From positions 1 to 5,572 of the forward strand of contig JASBUM010000205.1 in the NCBI GenBank assembly GCA_030147905.1: a stretch of 5,572 bases of DNA, read 5' to 3'. The DNA comes from Acidimangrovimonas sp. (lineage in GTDB: Bacteria; Pseudomonadota; Alphaproteobacteria; Rhodobacterales; Rhodobacteraceae). Within the stretch, counting starts at the first letter, position 1. The number at the start of each line of letters is the position of its first letter. Below the pieces are notes generated by a model. It had not been told where the DNA came from. It made no database searches and saw nothing but the letters and a program-made list of their open reading frames with translations. A program made the position numbers and the translations under genes. Below are positions 1 through 5,572 of this stretch, piece by piece.

Positions 1-1
1 G

Positions 2-139
2 CCGGGGGGCAGTTTCGCGACCTATACCGCGGCGGGTTTCGTGCGCAGGGGGTTGCAGGCGGCGGGATTTCGGGTAGAGCGGATTCCAGGCCACGGCGCC
101 AAGCGCCACATGTCGGTTGGCCGTCTGGATCCGAAATGA
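2..139 (+). CDS. mnmD: MnmD, tRNA 5-methylaminomethyl-2-thiouridine methyltransferase (C-terminal fragment)
   Basis: Partial gene: only the last 45 codons and the TGA are in the window, and the 5' part lies off the left edge. The reading frame gives a glycine-rich start followed by [19 protein letters not shown], then an [11 protein letters not shown] segment and a short tail. This matches the end of the SAM-dependent methyltransferase domain of MnmC/MnmD; E. coli MnmC has a closely similar [15 protein letters not shown] segment there. The family transfers the final methyl group to make 5-methylaminomethyl-(2-thio)uridine at the wobble position of certain tRNAs. The gene stops right after this domain, so the FAD-dependent oxidoreductase domain that follows in bifunctional MnmC is not fused here; this is the stand-alone MnmD form. 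The stop overlaps the start of the next gene (ATGA, 136-139). Confident in the family despite the short fragment. Confidence 0.88.
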   Translation, partial: PGGSFATYTAAGFVRRGLQAAGFRVERIPGHGAKRHMSVGRLDPK

Positions 140-1041
140 CCGAACAGAACACGGCCAAGGGCATCTGGCTGATGATTGCCACGACGCTTGTATTTTCCGT
201 GCAGGACGGAATATCGCGGCACATGGCCGCCACCTACAACGTCTTCATGGTGGTGATGATCCGCTACTGGTTCTTCGCCTTCTTCGTCACCGTGATGGCG
301 GCGCGGGCGCCGGGGGGGCTGCGCCGCGCGGTGGCGACGCGCCAGCCGGTGCTGCAGATCGCGCGCGGCGTGTTGCTGGTCGCGGAGGTCTGCGTGATGG
401 TCTATTCCTTCACCCGCCTCGGGCTGGTTCAGAGCCATTCGATCTTTGCCAGCTATCCGCTGCTGGTGGCGGCGTTGTCGGGGCCGGTGCTGGGTGAAAG
501 CGTCGGCTGGCGCCGCTGGGCAGCGATCGGCGTCGGATTCGTCGGCGTGATGATCATTCTCGAGCCGGGGGTCACCGTATTTTCGCCCCTCGCGCTGATC
601 CCGCTGGCCAGCGCGGGGATGTTCGCGCTCTACGGTCTGCTGACGCGCTACGCGGCGCGGCGCGATGCCGCGGCGGTCAGCTTCTTCTGGACCGGGGTGG
701 CGGGGGCCGCTGCGATGACGATCGTGGGCCTGTGGTTCTGGCAGCCTATGGATGCGGCCGGCTGGGCCTGGATGGGCGTGCTGTGCGTCACCGCCGTCAC
801 CGGCCACTGGCTGCTGATCCGGGCGTTCGAACTGGCCGAGGCCAGCGCGATCCAGCCCTTCGCCTTCCTGCAGTTGATCTTCGCCTCGACGATCGGCGTC
901 GTCGTCTTCGGCGACCGGCTGCGCGCCAATGTCGTCATCGGCGCGGGCGTGGTGGTCGCGGCGGGGCTGTTCACGCTGTGGCGCGCGCGCGTCCGGGGGC
1001 AGGACGACGCCGCGATCACCGGCCCTTCAGTTCGGCCGTGA
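136..1041 (+). CDS. DMT-superfamily (EamA) inner-membrane transporter
   Basis: A 301-residue integral membrane protein of the drug/metabolite transporter superfamily. About ten hydrophobic helices can be picked out (roughly residues 9-27, 36-55, 74-92, 98-116, 126-142, 149-170, 180-201, 209-228, 237-257, 265-283). They form two five-helix EamA halves. Each half carries the family signature near its end: LGES (119-122) followed by W and a glycine-rich helix, and FGDRL (258-262) followed by another glycine-rich helix. A charged, disordered tail (about 284-301) closes the protein. Length fits the usual 280-310 residues. The start at 136 is chosen because it overlaps the mnmD stop as ATGA; only a weak GGA (127-129) precedes it, which suggests translational coupling. 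The substrate cannot be read from sequence: the superfamily includes amino-acid, nucleotide-sugar, riboflavin and drug carriers. The last 26 bp overlap the 3' end of the opposing slt gene. Confidence 0.9.
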   Translation: MTEQNTAKGIWLMIATTLVFSVQDGISRHMAATYNVFMVVMIRYWFFAFFVTVMAARAPGGLRRAVATRQPVLQIARGVLLVAEVCVMVYSFTRLGLVQSHSIFASYPLLVAALSGPVLGESVGWRRWAAIGVGFVGVMIILEPGVTVFSPLALIPLASAGMFALYGLLTRYAARRDAAAVSFFWTGVAGAAAMTIVGLWFWQPMDAAGWAWMGVLCVTAVTGHWLLIRAFELAEASAIQPFAFLQLIFASTIGVVVFGDRLRANVVIGAGVVVAAGLFTLWRARVRGQDDAAITGPSVRP

Positions 1042-2974
1042 GACGCACGTTGACTGGATGCCCGGCCAGCTTCGCGCGGTAGATCTCGTAGGTTTCGGCC
1101 ACGCGCATGATGTAGTTGCGCGTCTCGGTGTAGGGAACGGCCTCGATCCAGTCGATCGGATCGACCCCCGGCGCGCGCGGATCGCCCAGCTTGCTGATCC
1201 AGATCGCGGCCCGGTTGGGTCCGGCGTTATAACCGGCCGCGACCAGGGTCAGCGCCGGTCCGAAGCGGGCGGTCAGCTCGGCCAGATAGGCGCTGCCCAG
1301 CCGGGCGTTGTAGGCGGGATCCTCGGTCAGGCGGGCAAGGGTGTAGGGCAGGCCCGCCTTGGCCGACATCTTGCGCGCGGTGGCCGGCATCATCTGCATC
1401 AGCCCGCGCGCGCCCGCGGGACTGATCGCGCCGGCGTCGAACTCGCTTTCCCGGCGCGCGATCGCCAGGGCCAGCACCGTCGGCACCGGCAGCTTCAGGC
1501 GCGTGAGATCACCGGTGGGGAAATAGGCGCCGGGCAGGATCCGCCCCATTTCCGCCGCGCGCTTGGCAACCAGTACCGCAATCCCCGGCGCGCGCAGGTC
1601 GAGCGCGAGATTGGCGAGCTGGCCAAGCCCGGTCAGGTCGAGCCCCATCGCCACGCGGTAGAAAAAGAGCCGTGCGCGGCGGGTGTCGTCGGCGCGCAAC
1701 AGCAGCAGCCCGGCGCGCAGCGGCGACGAGGCCATGAAACGCGCGCCGTGCCAGTCCGGCAGGCGAGTCGGGCCCAGCAGGCTCGCGTCGATCTTGATGC
1801 CCATCTTCTCGGCCGAGAGCTGGCCGTAGAAGGCGGTCGGGAATTCGGCGCCATAGGCGAAGGCGGTGCTGGCGGCCTGATAATTGCCCAGCGCCTCCTC
1901 GGCCCGCCCTTCCCAGTAGGCGGCGCGCGACAGGCTGATCGGTGTCTTGACCGCGGCGCGCAGGGCGCGGAAATGCTTCAGCGCCAGTTTCGGATCGTTC
2001 AGCTTGTGCAGCGCGATATAGCCGGAGAGGAACTCGAGCGTCGCGAAGGACACGCCCGAGCGCAGATGCGCGCTGGAGGCGATGCGATAGGCAAGCCGCG
2101 GATTGCCGTCATCCATCTCGCGCCGCGCCAGCGCCGCACGGCGGAAGGCCCAGGCCTCGGGCCGGCCGAGCGCGCTGGCCGAGCCCGAATGGGCAAGCAG
2201 CATTTCCACCGCACCCTTGTAGAGCCCGCGGTCATAGCGGAAGGCGAAGCGGTCGTAGGCAAGGCCGGGATCGTTGCGCCATCGTCCGGGCACCGCGGCG
2301 ACGAGCGCGTCCACACCGCGTTCCTGTGCCTGAAGCGCGATCCGCGCCCGCGCGAGTGCGGCCTCGCCGCCGGAGACGAGCGGCAGCAGCTGGCGCGCAT
2401 CGGCGAGCCGGCCCTGCCACAGCAGCATGTCCATCCGCTGCGGCACGAGCGGGCGGAGACTGCCACCGAAAAGCTGCAGCTCGCGCGCCTGATCCCGCGC
2501 CGAATAGGACAGGTTGAGCCAGGCGCGGCGGGCCTCGGCCGCGGCCTTGCTGCGCTCGCCGCGGATCTCGAGTGCGCGCTGATAGGCCAGCGAGCCGCCG
2601 GCGCTCAGCGGGTGCCGGCCGTCGAAATAGGACAGACCCAGCCCCGCCGGGGTCTGATCGGTGATCGCCTGTTCGCCGCGCAGTTGCAGAATGCCCAGCC
2701 CGGGCCAGTCCGGGTGGCGCTGAAGGAAGGAAAGGTATTCGGGGAAATCGCCCTTGCCCGTCCGCAGCCGCGTCCAGGTCACGATGTCGAGCGCGAGGCG
2801 CCCGCCGCCGCGTGCCGCCTGCTCGGCACCCTGCCAGTCCTGTTGGGCGACGTAGCGCAGCGCGGACCTCATGGCGTCGACGGCCGGTTCGGCCCGTGCC
2901 CCCACGGTGCCCGTGGCAACGACCAGGACCAGCGCGATAAGCGGGGCGCGAGACGGGCGGCGAAGACGAAACAT
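1016..2974 (-). CDS. slt: Soluble lytic murein transglycosylase (Slt70-like, GH23)
   Basis: Encodes 652 residues, close to E. coli Slt70 (645). Residues 1-28 look like a Sec signal peptide: a basic start (MFRLRRPSR), a hydrophobic core of L, I, A and V, and an ARA site before EP, so the protein should be periplasmic. Residues about 30-475 are helical and alanine-rich, like the U-shaped superhelical domain of Slt70. The C-terminal GH23 lysozyme-like domain has all the landmarks: catalytic Glu509 in ARRESEF, GLMQ (524-527), AGYNAG (580-585) and a late EAVPYTETRNYI segment (611-622). The family cleaves the MurNAc-GlcNAc bond and leaves 1,6-anhydroMurNAc ends. A longer in-frame start at 3094 would add 40 proline/arginine-rich residues ahead of the signal peptide, so 2974 is preferred; an AAGG lies about 14 nt upstream. 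The gene is divergent from dapA and convergent with the DMT gene. Confidence 0.93.
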   Translation of the reverse strand: MFRLRRPSRAPLIALVLVVATGTVGARAEPAVDAMRSALRYVAQQDWQGAEQAARGGGRLALDIVTWTRLRTGKGDFPEYLSFLQRHPDWPGLGILQLRGEQAITDQTPAGLGLSYFDGRHPLSAGGSLAYQRALEIRGERSKAAAEARRAWLNLSYSARDQARELQLFGGSLRPLVPQRMDMLLWQGRLADARQLLPLVSGGEAALARARIALQAQERGVDALVAAVPGRWRNDPGLAYDRFAFRYDRGLYKGAVEMLLAHSGSASALGRPEAWAFRRAALARREMDDGNPRLAYRIASSAHLRSGVSFATLEFLSGYIALHKLNDPKLALKHFRALRAAVKTPISLSRAAYWEGRAEEALGNYQAASTAFAYGAEFPTAFYGQLSAEKMGIKIDASLLGPTRLPDWHGARFMASSPLRAGLLLLRADDTRRARLFFYRVAMGLDLTGLGQLANLALDLRAPGIAVLVAKRAAEMGRILPGAYFPTGDLTRLKLPVPTVLALAIARRESEFDAGAISPAGARGLMQMMPATARKMSAKAGLPYTLARLTEDPAYNARLGSAYLAELTARFGPALTLVAAGYNAGPNRAAIWISKLGDPRAPGVDPIDWIEAVPYTETRNYIMRVAETYEIYRAKLAGHPVNVRLTAELKGR

Positions 2975-3082
2975 GGATCGGGCGGGACCTTGCGAGCGGG
3001 CTGTTGCCGGTACGTCCGGCGGGTGGGGGCGACTCGGGCGAAGCCGATGCTGCGGGGGTGTGCCGAAGTCTACCGGCCGCCC

Positions 3083-3110
3083 CACATACCGCAAGAATGA
3101 AACTTGGCAA
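3083..3110 (-). promoter_or_regulatory. Candidate slt promoter
   Basis: On the minus strand, TTGCCA (3105-3110) is followed after 16 bp by TATGTG (3083-3088). This resembles a sigma-70-type -35/-10 pair with a good -35 and a partial -10. It would give a leader of about 100 nt before the slt start at 2974, and it would exclude the longer alternative start at 3094. The -35 element shares its bases with that of the opposing dapA promoter candidate. Read by eye only. Confidence 0.3.
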
Positions 3111-3132
3111 CGCGCATTCTGACGGCTAGGGT
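3104..3132 (+). promoter_or_regulatory. Candidate dapA promoter
   Basis: TTGGCA (3104-3109), a 17-bp spacer, then TAGGGT (3127-3132). The -35 matches five of six consensus positions. The -10 keeps the first T, the A and the final T, the positions most often conserved in alphaproteobacterial housekeeping promoters. Transcription would begin near 3139 and give a leader of about 57 nt. The spacing and the position ahead of a well-placed ribosome binding site make it plausible, but no start-site data exist here. Confidence 0.42.
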
Positions 3133-3182
3133 CCGCCGAGTTTCAGCGGGGCGATCCGGTGCGCGGAAATCCGCCCGACCAC

Positions 3183-3190
3183 GAGAGGAG
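3183..3190 (+). promoter_or_regulatory. Ribosome binding site of dapA
   Basis: GAGAGGAG ends 6 nt before the ATG at 3197. It decides the start: the frame is open upstream to a TTG at 3104, but only the ATG at 3197 has a strong Shine-Dalgarno sequence. It also gives the canonical DapA N-terminus ([13 protein letters not shown]). Confidence 0.8.
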
Positions 3191-3196
3191 CGTGTC

Positions 3197-4072
3197 ATGT
3201 TCAAAGGGTCCATTCCTGCCCTGGTGACGCCGTTCAAGAACGGCGAACTGGATATCGACACGCTCAGGAAGCTGGTCGACTGGCATATTGCCGAGGGGTC
3301 CTCCGGGCTCGTTCCGGTGGGCACGACGGGCGAGAGTCCGACCCTGAGCCACGAAGAGCACGATCGCGTCATCGAGATCGTCGTCGAGGCCGCAGCCGGT
3401 CGTGTGCCGGTGATCGCGGGCGCTGGGTCGAACAATACGGTCGAGGGGATCCGCCTGATTCGCCATGCCGAGGAGGTCGGCGCCAATGCCGCCCTTGTCG
3501 TCACGCCCTATTACAACAAGCCGACCCAGGCGGGACTGATCGCGCATTTCACCGCCGTCCACGATTCGTGCAACCTGCCGATCATCATCTACAACATCCC
3601 CGGCCGATCCGTCGTCGACATGACGCCCGAGACGATGGGCACGCTGGCGAAGCTGCCGCGGATCGTGGGGGTCAAGGATGCCACCGGCGACATCGTGCGC
3701 GTCTCGCGCCAGCGCCAGACCTGCGGCAAGGATTTCATCCAGCTTTCGGGCGAGGATGCCTCGGCGCTGGGCTTCAACGCGCATGGCGGGGTGGGCTGCA
3801 TCTCGGTGACCGCGAACGTGGCCCCGCGGCTGTGCGCCGAATTCCAGGCGGCGACGCTGGCCGGCGATTACGCGCGGGCGTTGGAGTATCAGGACCGGCT
3901 GATGCCGCTGCACAGGGCGATCTTCCTCGAGCCGGGCGTGGCGGGGGCGAAATACGGCATGTCGCGGCTGGGGCTCTGCGCGCCCGATTTGCGGCTGCCG
4001 CTGGTCGCACTGTCCGAGACGACCAAGGCCGAGATCGACGCGGCGATGCGCTACGCGGGACTTCTCGACTGA
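3197..4072 (+). CDS. dapA: 4-hydroxy-tetrahydrodipicolinate synthase
   Basis: Encodes 291 residues, the normal length for DapA (E. coli 292). The cytosolic enzyme condenses pyruvate with aspartate-4-semialdehyde, the committed step to diaminopimelate and lysine. It is a single (beta/alpha)8 barrel. Catalytic landmarks are present: VGTTGE with Thr43 and Thr44, TPYYNKP (103-109) with Tyr106, IYNIPGR (131-137) with Tyr132 and Arg137, and the Schiff-base Lys160 in VGVKDATG. These correspond to E. coli Thr44/45, Tyr107, Tyr133, Arg138 and Lys161. The residues that form the lysine-inhibition pocket in E. coli mostly have counterparts (Ser47, His52, His55, Asn79, Glu83, Tyr105), with Pro48 replacing alanine, so feedback control by lysine is possible but inferred. 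The full active site separates it from other members of the aldolase superfamily. It is divergent from slt and convergent with the reductase gene downstream. Confidence 0.96.
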   Translation: MFKGSIPALVTPFKNGELDIDTLRKLVDWHIAEGSSGLVPVGTTGESPTLSHEEHDRVIEIVVEAAAGRVPVIAGAGSNNTVEGIRLIRHAEEVGANAALVVTPYYNKPTQAGLIAHFTAVHDSCNLPIIIYNIPGRSVVDMTPETMGTLAKLPRIVGVKDATGDIVRVSRQRQTCGKDFIQLSGEDASALGFNAHGGVGCISVTANVAPRLCAEFQAATLAGDYARALEYQDRLMPLHRAIFLEPGVAGAKYGMSRLGLCAPDLRLPLVALSETTKAEIDAAMRYAGLLD

Positions 4073-4076
4073 GACG

Positions 4077-4104
4077 GGCCGTGCCGGATGCGAATCCGGG
4101 GGCC
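4077..4104 (+). terminator. Hairpin after dapA, probable transcription terminator
   Basis: An inner perfect 6-bp stem CCGGAT/ATCCGG (4084-4089 with 4094-4099) closes a GCGA loop, which fits the stable GNRA tetraloop class. An outer GGCC/GGCC pair (4077-4080 with 4101-4104) extends it across a small internal loop. It starts 5 nt after the dapA stop in the convergent spacer. No T-run follows, so it may act as a Rho-assisted terminator or 3'-end stabiliser rather than a classical intrinsic terminator. Confidence 0.5.
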
Positions 4105-4114
4105 TGACGGGCGG

Positions 4115-4136
4115 CGTTTCGGCCATCCGCCGAACG
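4115..4136. terminator. Second hairpin in the convergent dapA/reductase spacer
   Basis: CGTTTCGG (4115-4122) can pair with CCGAACG (4130-4136) with one bulged T and a 7-nt loop. An alternative pairing, GGCGG (4110-4114) with CCGCC (4127-4131), competes with it. It lies 22 bp beyond the reductase stop on the minus strand and could serve that transcript, or both. There is no T-run on either strand. Tentative. Confidence 0.3.
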
Positions 4137-4158
4137 GGTTCGCAGGCGGCGGGCCGGT

Positions 4159-5136
4159 TCAGCCGCGGCCGTGGGGCGCGTCGAAATCCACCGTCGGGTT
4201 GATCGGCACGATCCGGTGCGGGTTGATGCCCTGATGGCTGTGGTAGTAGTGGCGCACGAAATGGTCGGGGCGCACGGTTTCGGCCACCCCGGGCCACTGG
4301 TGCAGTTCCCGCGCATAGGCCCAGAGGTTGGGATAATCGACCAGCCTGCGGCGGTTGCACTTGAAATGCGTATGATAGACCAGATCGAAGCGCGCCAGCG
4401 TGGGAAACAGGCGCCAGTCGGCTTCGGTCAGGCGGCTGCCCAGAAGGTAGCGGTTCGCGGCGAGGTGACTCTCCAGCCAGTCGAGCGTGTCAAAGAGCGC
4501 CGTGACCGCTTCGTCATAGGCCGACTGGCCGGTGGCGAAACCGGCGCGATAGACGCCGTTGTTGACGGTCTCGTAGATGCGGTGGTTGACCGTCTCGATC
4601 TGCGCGCGCAGCGGCTCCGGCCAGTAATCGTGGTGGTTGTCGGTCAGCGCATCGAAGGCGCTGTTGAACATGCGGATGATGTCGGCCGATTCATTCGAAA
4701 CGATCGTCGCGCGCTCCCTGTCCCACAGGACGGGAACCGTGACGCGGGTGCTGACCTTCGGGTCCGCGCGGATGTACAGATCGCGCAGGAATCGCGATTC
4801 GTGCAGCCGGTCGCCGGTGGTGCCGTCGAAGTCGCGCGCGAAGCTCCAGCCATCCTCGAGCAGGTCGGGATGAACGACCGAGATGTCGATCAGGGGCGCC
4901 AGGCCCTTGATCGCGCGGAAAATCAGCGTGCGATGCGCCCAGGGACAGGCGTAGGAGACATAGAGGTGGTAGCGCCCGGCCTCGGCCCTGAAGCCGCCCG
5001 TGCCCGAAGGGCCGGCCGCGCCGTCGGGTGTGATCCAGTTGCGAAACGATGTCCGCGCGCGGTGGAAACGACCATCCGGCGAGCCGGCGGCTATGGTATC
5101 CGCGCGGCTCCACTGGCCGTCGATCAATTGTCCCAT
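4159..5136 (-). CDS. yqjG: S-glutathionyl-hydroquinone reductase (Xi-class glutathione transferase, YqjG/ECM4 family)
   Basis: Encodes 325 residues, typical of the family. The N-terminal thioredoxin-like domain holds the signature YACPWAHR, with catalytic Cys64 at residues 64-69 (CPWAHR), and NES (148-150), the usual glutathione gamma-glutamyl contact. The C-terminal all-helical domain holds NNGVYRAGFA (192-201), GSRLTEADWRLFPTLARFD (233-251) followed by a YHTHFKCN stretch, and HYYHSHQGINP near the end, all characteristic of this class. The family uses glutathione to reduce glutathionyl-hydroquinones to hydroquinones in the cytosol, through a mixed disulfide on the cysteine, releasing GSSG. 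Roles in quinone detoxification and aromatic degradation are known, but no degradation genes adjoin it here. The start at 5136 is favoured by GGAGGG 7 nt upstream; an extension to 5229 would add 31 residues unlike the family. It is monocistronic as far as visible. Confidence 0.93.
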   Translation of the reverse strand: MGQLIDGQWSRADTIAAGSPDGRFHRARTSFRNWITPDGAAGPSGTGGFRAEAGRYHLYVSYACPWAHRTLIFRAIKGLAPLIDISVVHPDLLEDGWSFARDFDGTTGDRLHESRFLRDLYIRADPKVSTRVTVPVLWDRERATIVSNESADIIRMFNSAFDALTDNHHDYWPEPLRAQIETVNHRIYETVNNGVYRAGFATGQSAYDEAVTALFDTLDWLESHLAANRYLLGSRLTEADWRLFPTLARFDLVYHTHFKCNRRRLVDYPNLWAYARELHQWPGVAETVRPDHFVRHYYHSHQGINPHRIVPINPTVDFDAPHGRG

Positions 5137-5143
5137 GCGCGCG

Positions 5144-5149
5144 CCCTCC
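5144..5149 (-). promoter_or_regulatory. Ribosome binding site of the glutathionyl-hydroquinone reductase
   Basis: GGAGGG on the minus strand, 7 nt before the ATG at 5136. It fixes that start over the longer open frame that begins at 5229. Confidence 0.75.
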
Positions 5150-5164
5150 CGAGTTCTGTCTCCC

Positions 5165-5193
5165 GACTTAGGCGGGCACGCCCCCGGGGGCAA
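5165..5193 (-). promoter_or_regulatory. Weak candidate promoter of the reductase gene
   Basis: On the minus strand, TTGCCC (5188-5193) and TAAGTC (5165-5170) are separated by exactly 17 bp. The -35 matches four of six consensus bases, but the -10 matches only its initial TA. The 5'-leader would be about 20 nt. The spacer and -35 overlap a 12-bp palindrome. Low confidence. Confidence 0.25.
5180..5191. repeat. 12-bp perfect palindrome GCCCCCGGGGGC
   Basis: A perfect self-complementary 12-mer lies 44 bp upstream of the reductase start, inside the candidate promoter. It could be an operator half-site pair or a chance product of high GC content. No regulator gene is in view. Confidence 0.4.
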
Positions 5194-5269
5194 CGGATCT
5201 GCGCGCAGACCGCCGGTGCGTCGCTGCACAGGGCGGCGCGGCGGGGGGCGCGTGCCATTTGCGCAACGT

Positions 5270-5287
5270 GTGGCGCGTTTCCGCCAC
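5270..5287. other. Small inverted repeat in the divergent spacer 5137-5354
   Basis: GTGGCG (5270-5275) and CGCCAC (5282-5287) flank a 6-nt loop. It lies 68 bp upstream of the gene that starts at 5355. A perfect 8-bp palindrome TTGCGCAA (5259-5266) lies just before it. These may be regulator binding sites for one of the divergent genes; I cannot assign them to a protein. Apart from these and the elements listed separately, the spacer shows nothing recognisable. Confidence 0.25.
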
Positions 5288-5345
5288 GGCGCGGCAGGTT
5301 AACTTGATTTTTCCGCGTGTCGCCGCAGGTTCTAGCCAAAGCCAC

Positions 5346-5351
5346 GAGGAA
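5346..5351 (+). promoter_or_regulatory. Ribosome binding site of the right-edge gene
   Basis: GAGGAA lies 3 nt before the ATG at 5355. The spacing is short but the match is good, and it supports this start. Confidence 0.55.
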
Positions 5352-5354
5352 CGC

Positions 5355-5572
5355 ATGGTCGACTATCTGCCCCGGGAACTTCAGGAAGGTCTGGCCGCCG
5401 CCAGACTCAGCCGCGCTCGCGACCGCGCCCGCCTGCGCGTTCAGCTCGGGGATGAGCTTTATCCGATCCTGCGGTTCTGGGACCAGGGCTTTGCGCTGGA
5501 TGCGCGGGGCGTGCCGTCGCTGCGCGGCCTGGTCGACGTCTTCGACGGCTCGCGCCATGTGTTGCAATGCCT
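5355..5572 (+). CDS. Conserved hypothetical protein, N-terminal part (gene runs off the window)
   Basis: Open from the ATG at 5355 to the window end, giving 72 residues with no stop. It begins MVDYLPRELQEGL, followed by an arginine-rich helical stretch (about 17-28), then LRVQLGDELYPILRFWDQGF (27-46) and a second half with SLRGLVDVFDGSRHVLQC (55-72). The pattern is a short amphipathic, basic helix followed by probable beta strands with regularly spaced glycines. There is no signal peptide or membrane segment. I recall similar short uncharacterised proteins in Rhodobacteraceae, but no function. The beta-rich part after a basic stretch is loosely reminiscent of PilZ-type barrels, yet the PilZ RxxxR and D/NxSxxG motifs are not clear, so that is only a guess. 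The upstream GAGGAA and GC-rich third codon positions support it as real. Confidence 0.72.
   Translation, partial: MVDYLPRELQEGLAAARLSRARDRARLRVQLGDELYPILRFWDQGFALDARGVPSLRGLVDVFDGSRHVLQC

Noticed and set aside
3006..3020. GCCGG-N5-CCGGC inverted repeat in the slt leader
   Set aside because: A short 5-bp GC-rich repeat of a kind common throughout this sequence; nothing links it to a regulator.
929..3100. A very long plus-strand open frame (723 codons) opposite slt
   Set aside because: It is arginine-, glycine- and glutamine-rich with no recognisable domain and lies antisense to a gene with complete GH23 motifs. Long antisense frames are expected in GC-rich coding DNA.
3163..3174. GCGG/CCGC hairpin in the dapA leader as a lysine riboswitch or attenuator
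   Set aside because: A 4-bp stem in a leader of about 57 nt is far too small for the lysine riboswitch, and there is no leader peptide or terminator.
3143..4360. A 405-codon minus-strand open frame opposite dapA
   Set aside because: Low-complexity composition and it covers both dapA and the start of the spacer; dapA on the other strand has every active-site motif.
4171..5307. A 378-codon plus-strand open frame opposite the glutathionyl-hydroquinone reductase
   Set aside because: It is the shadow of a gene with a full catalytic signature. Its own protein has no family features and no good ribosome binding site.
5299..5313. TTAA followed 7 bp later by TTTC, resembling a CtrA box (TTAA-N7-TTAA)
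   Set aside because: Only one half-site is intact, so the match is no better than expected by chance in an AT-richer promoter stretch.
5304..5338. TTGATT with a possible -10 near 5330-5338 as promoter of the right-edge gene
   Set aside because: No -10-like hexamer lies at 16-18 bp; the only TA-containing candidate (TAGCCA, 5333-5338) is 23 bp away.

Overview
The window is GC-rich, gene-dense chromosomal DNA that looks like an alphaproteobacterium, most likely Rhodobacterales/Rhodobacteraceae. The evidence is high GC at third codon positions, a stand-alone MnmD C-terminus, a Slt-type transglycosylase divergent from dapA, a nearby glutathionyl-hydroquinone reductase, and the start of a small protein resembling conserved hypotheticals I recall from that family. 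The lineage is an inference from memory; no search was run, and genus cannot be decided from this sequence.

Layout, left to right. (1) Positions 2-139 (+) hold the last 45 codons of mnmD, a tRNA wobble-uridine methyltransferase. It overlaps by ATGA with (2) a ten-helix DMT/EamA-family transporter, 136-1041 (+). (3) That gene overlaps tail to tail by 26 bp with a periplasmic soluble lytic transglycosylase (slt), 1016-2974 (-). (4) A 222-bp divergent control region, 2975-3196, separates slt from (5) dapA, 3197-4072 (+), the lysine/diaminopimelate-pathway synthase. Candidate promoters for the two genes share a TTGGCAA box. (6) An 86-bp convergent spacer, 4073-4158, holds two hairpins that probably terminate both flanking genes. 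(7) A Xi-class glutathione transferase (S-glutathionyl-hydroquinone reductase, YqjG/ECM4 type) occupies 4159-5136 (-). (8) A 218-bp divergent spacer, 5137-5354, carries a 12-bp palindrome and a small hairpin. (9) Positions 5355-5572 (+) are the first 72 codons of an unrecognised small protein, cut by the window end.

The genes are housekeeping or general-metabolism functions. dapA and slt are functionally connected: DapA commits carbon to diaminopimelate, a peptidoglycan precursor, and Slt cleaves peptidoglycan glycan strands. Nothing resembles a mobile element, CRISPR array, RNA gene, phage or defence system, and base composition and codon use look uniform by eye. I see no credible undescribed system. 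The points most worth a second look are the shared slt/dapA promoter box, the 26-bp 3' overlap, the palindrome upstream of the reductase and the partial unknown gene at the right edge.
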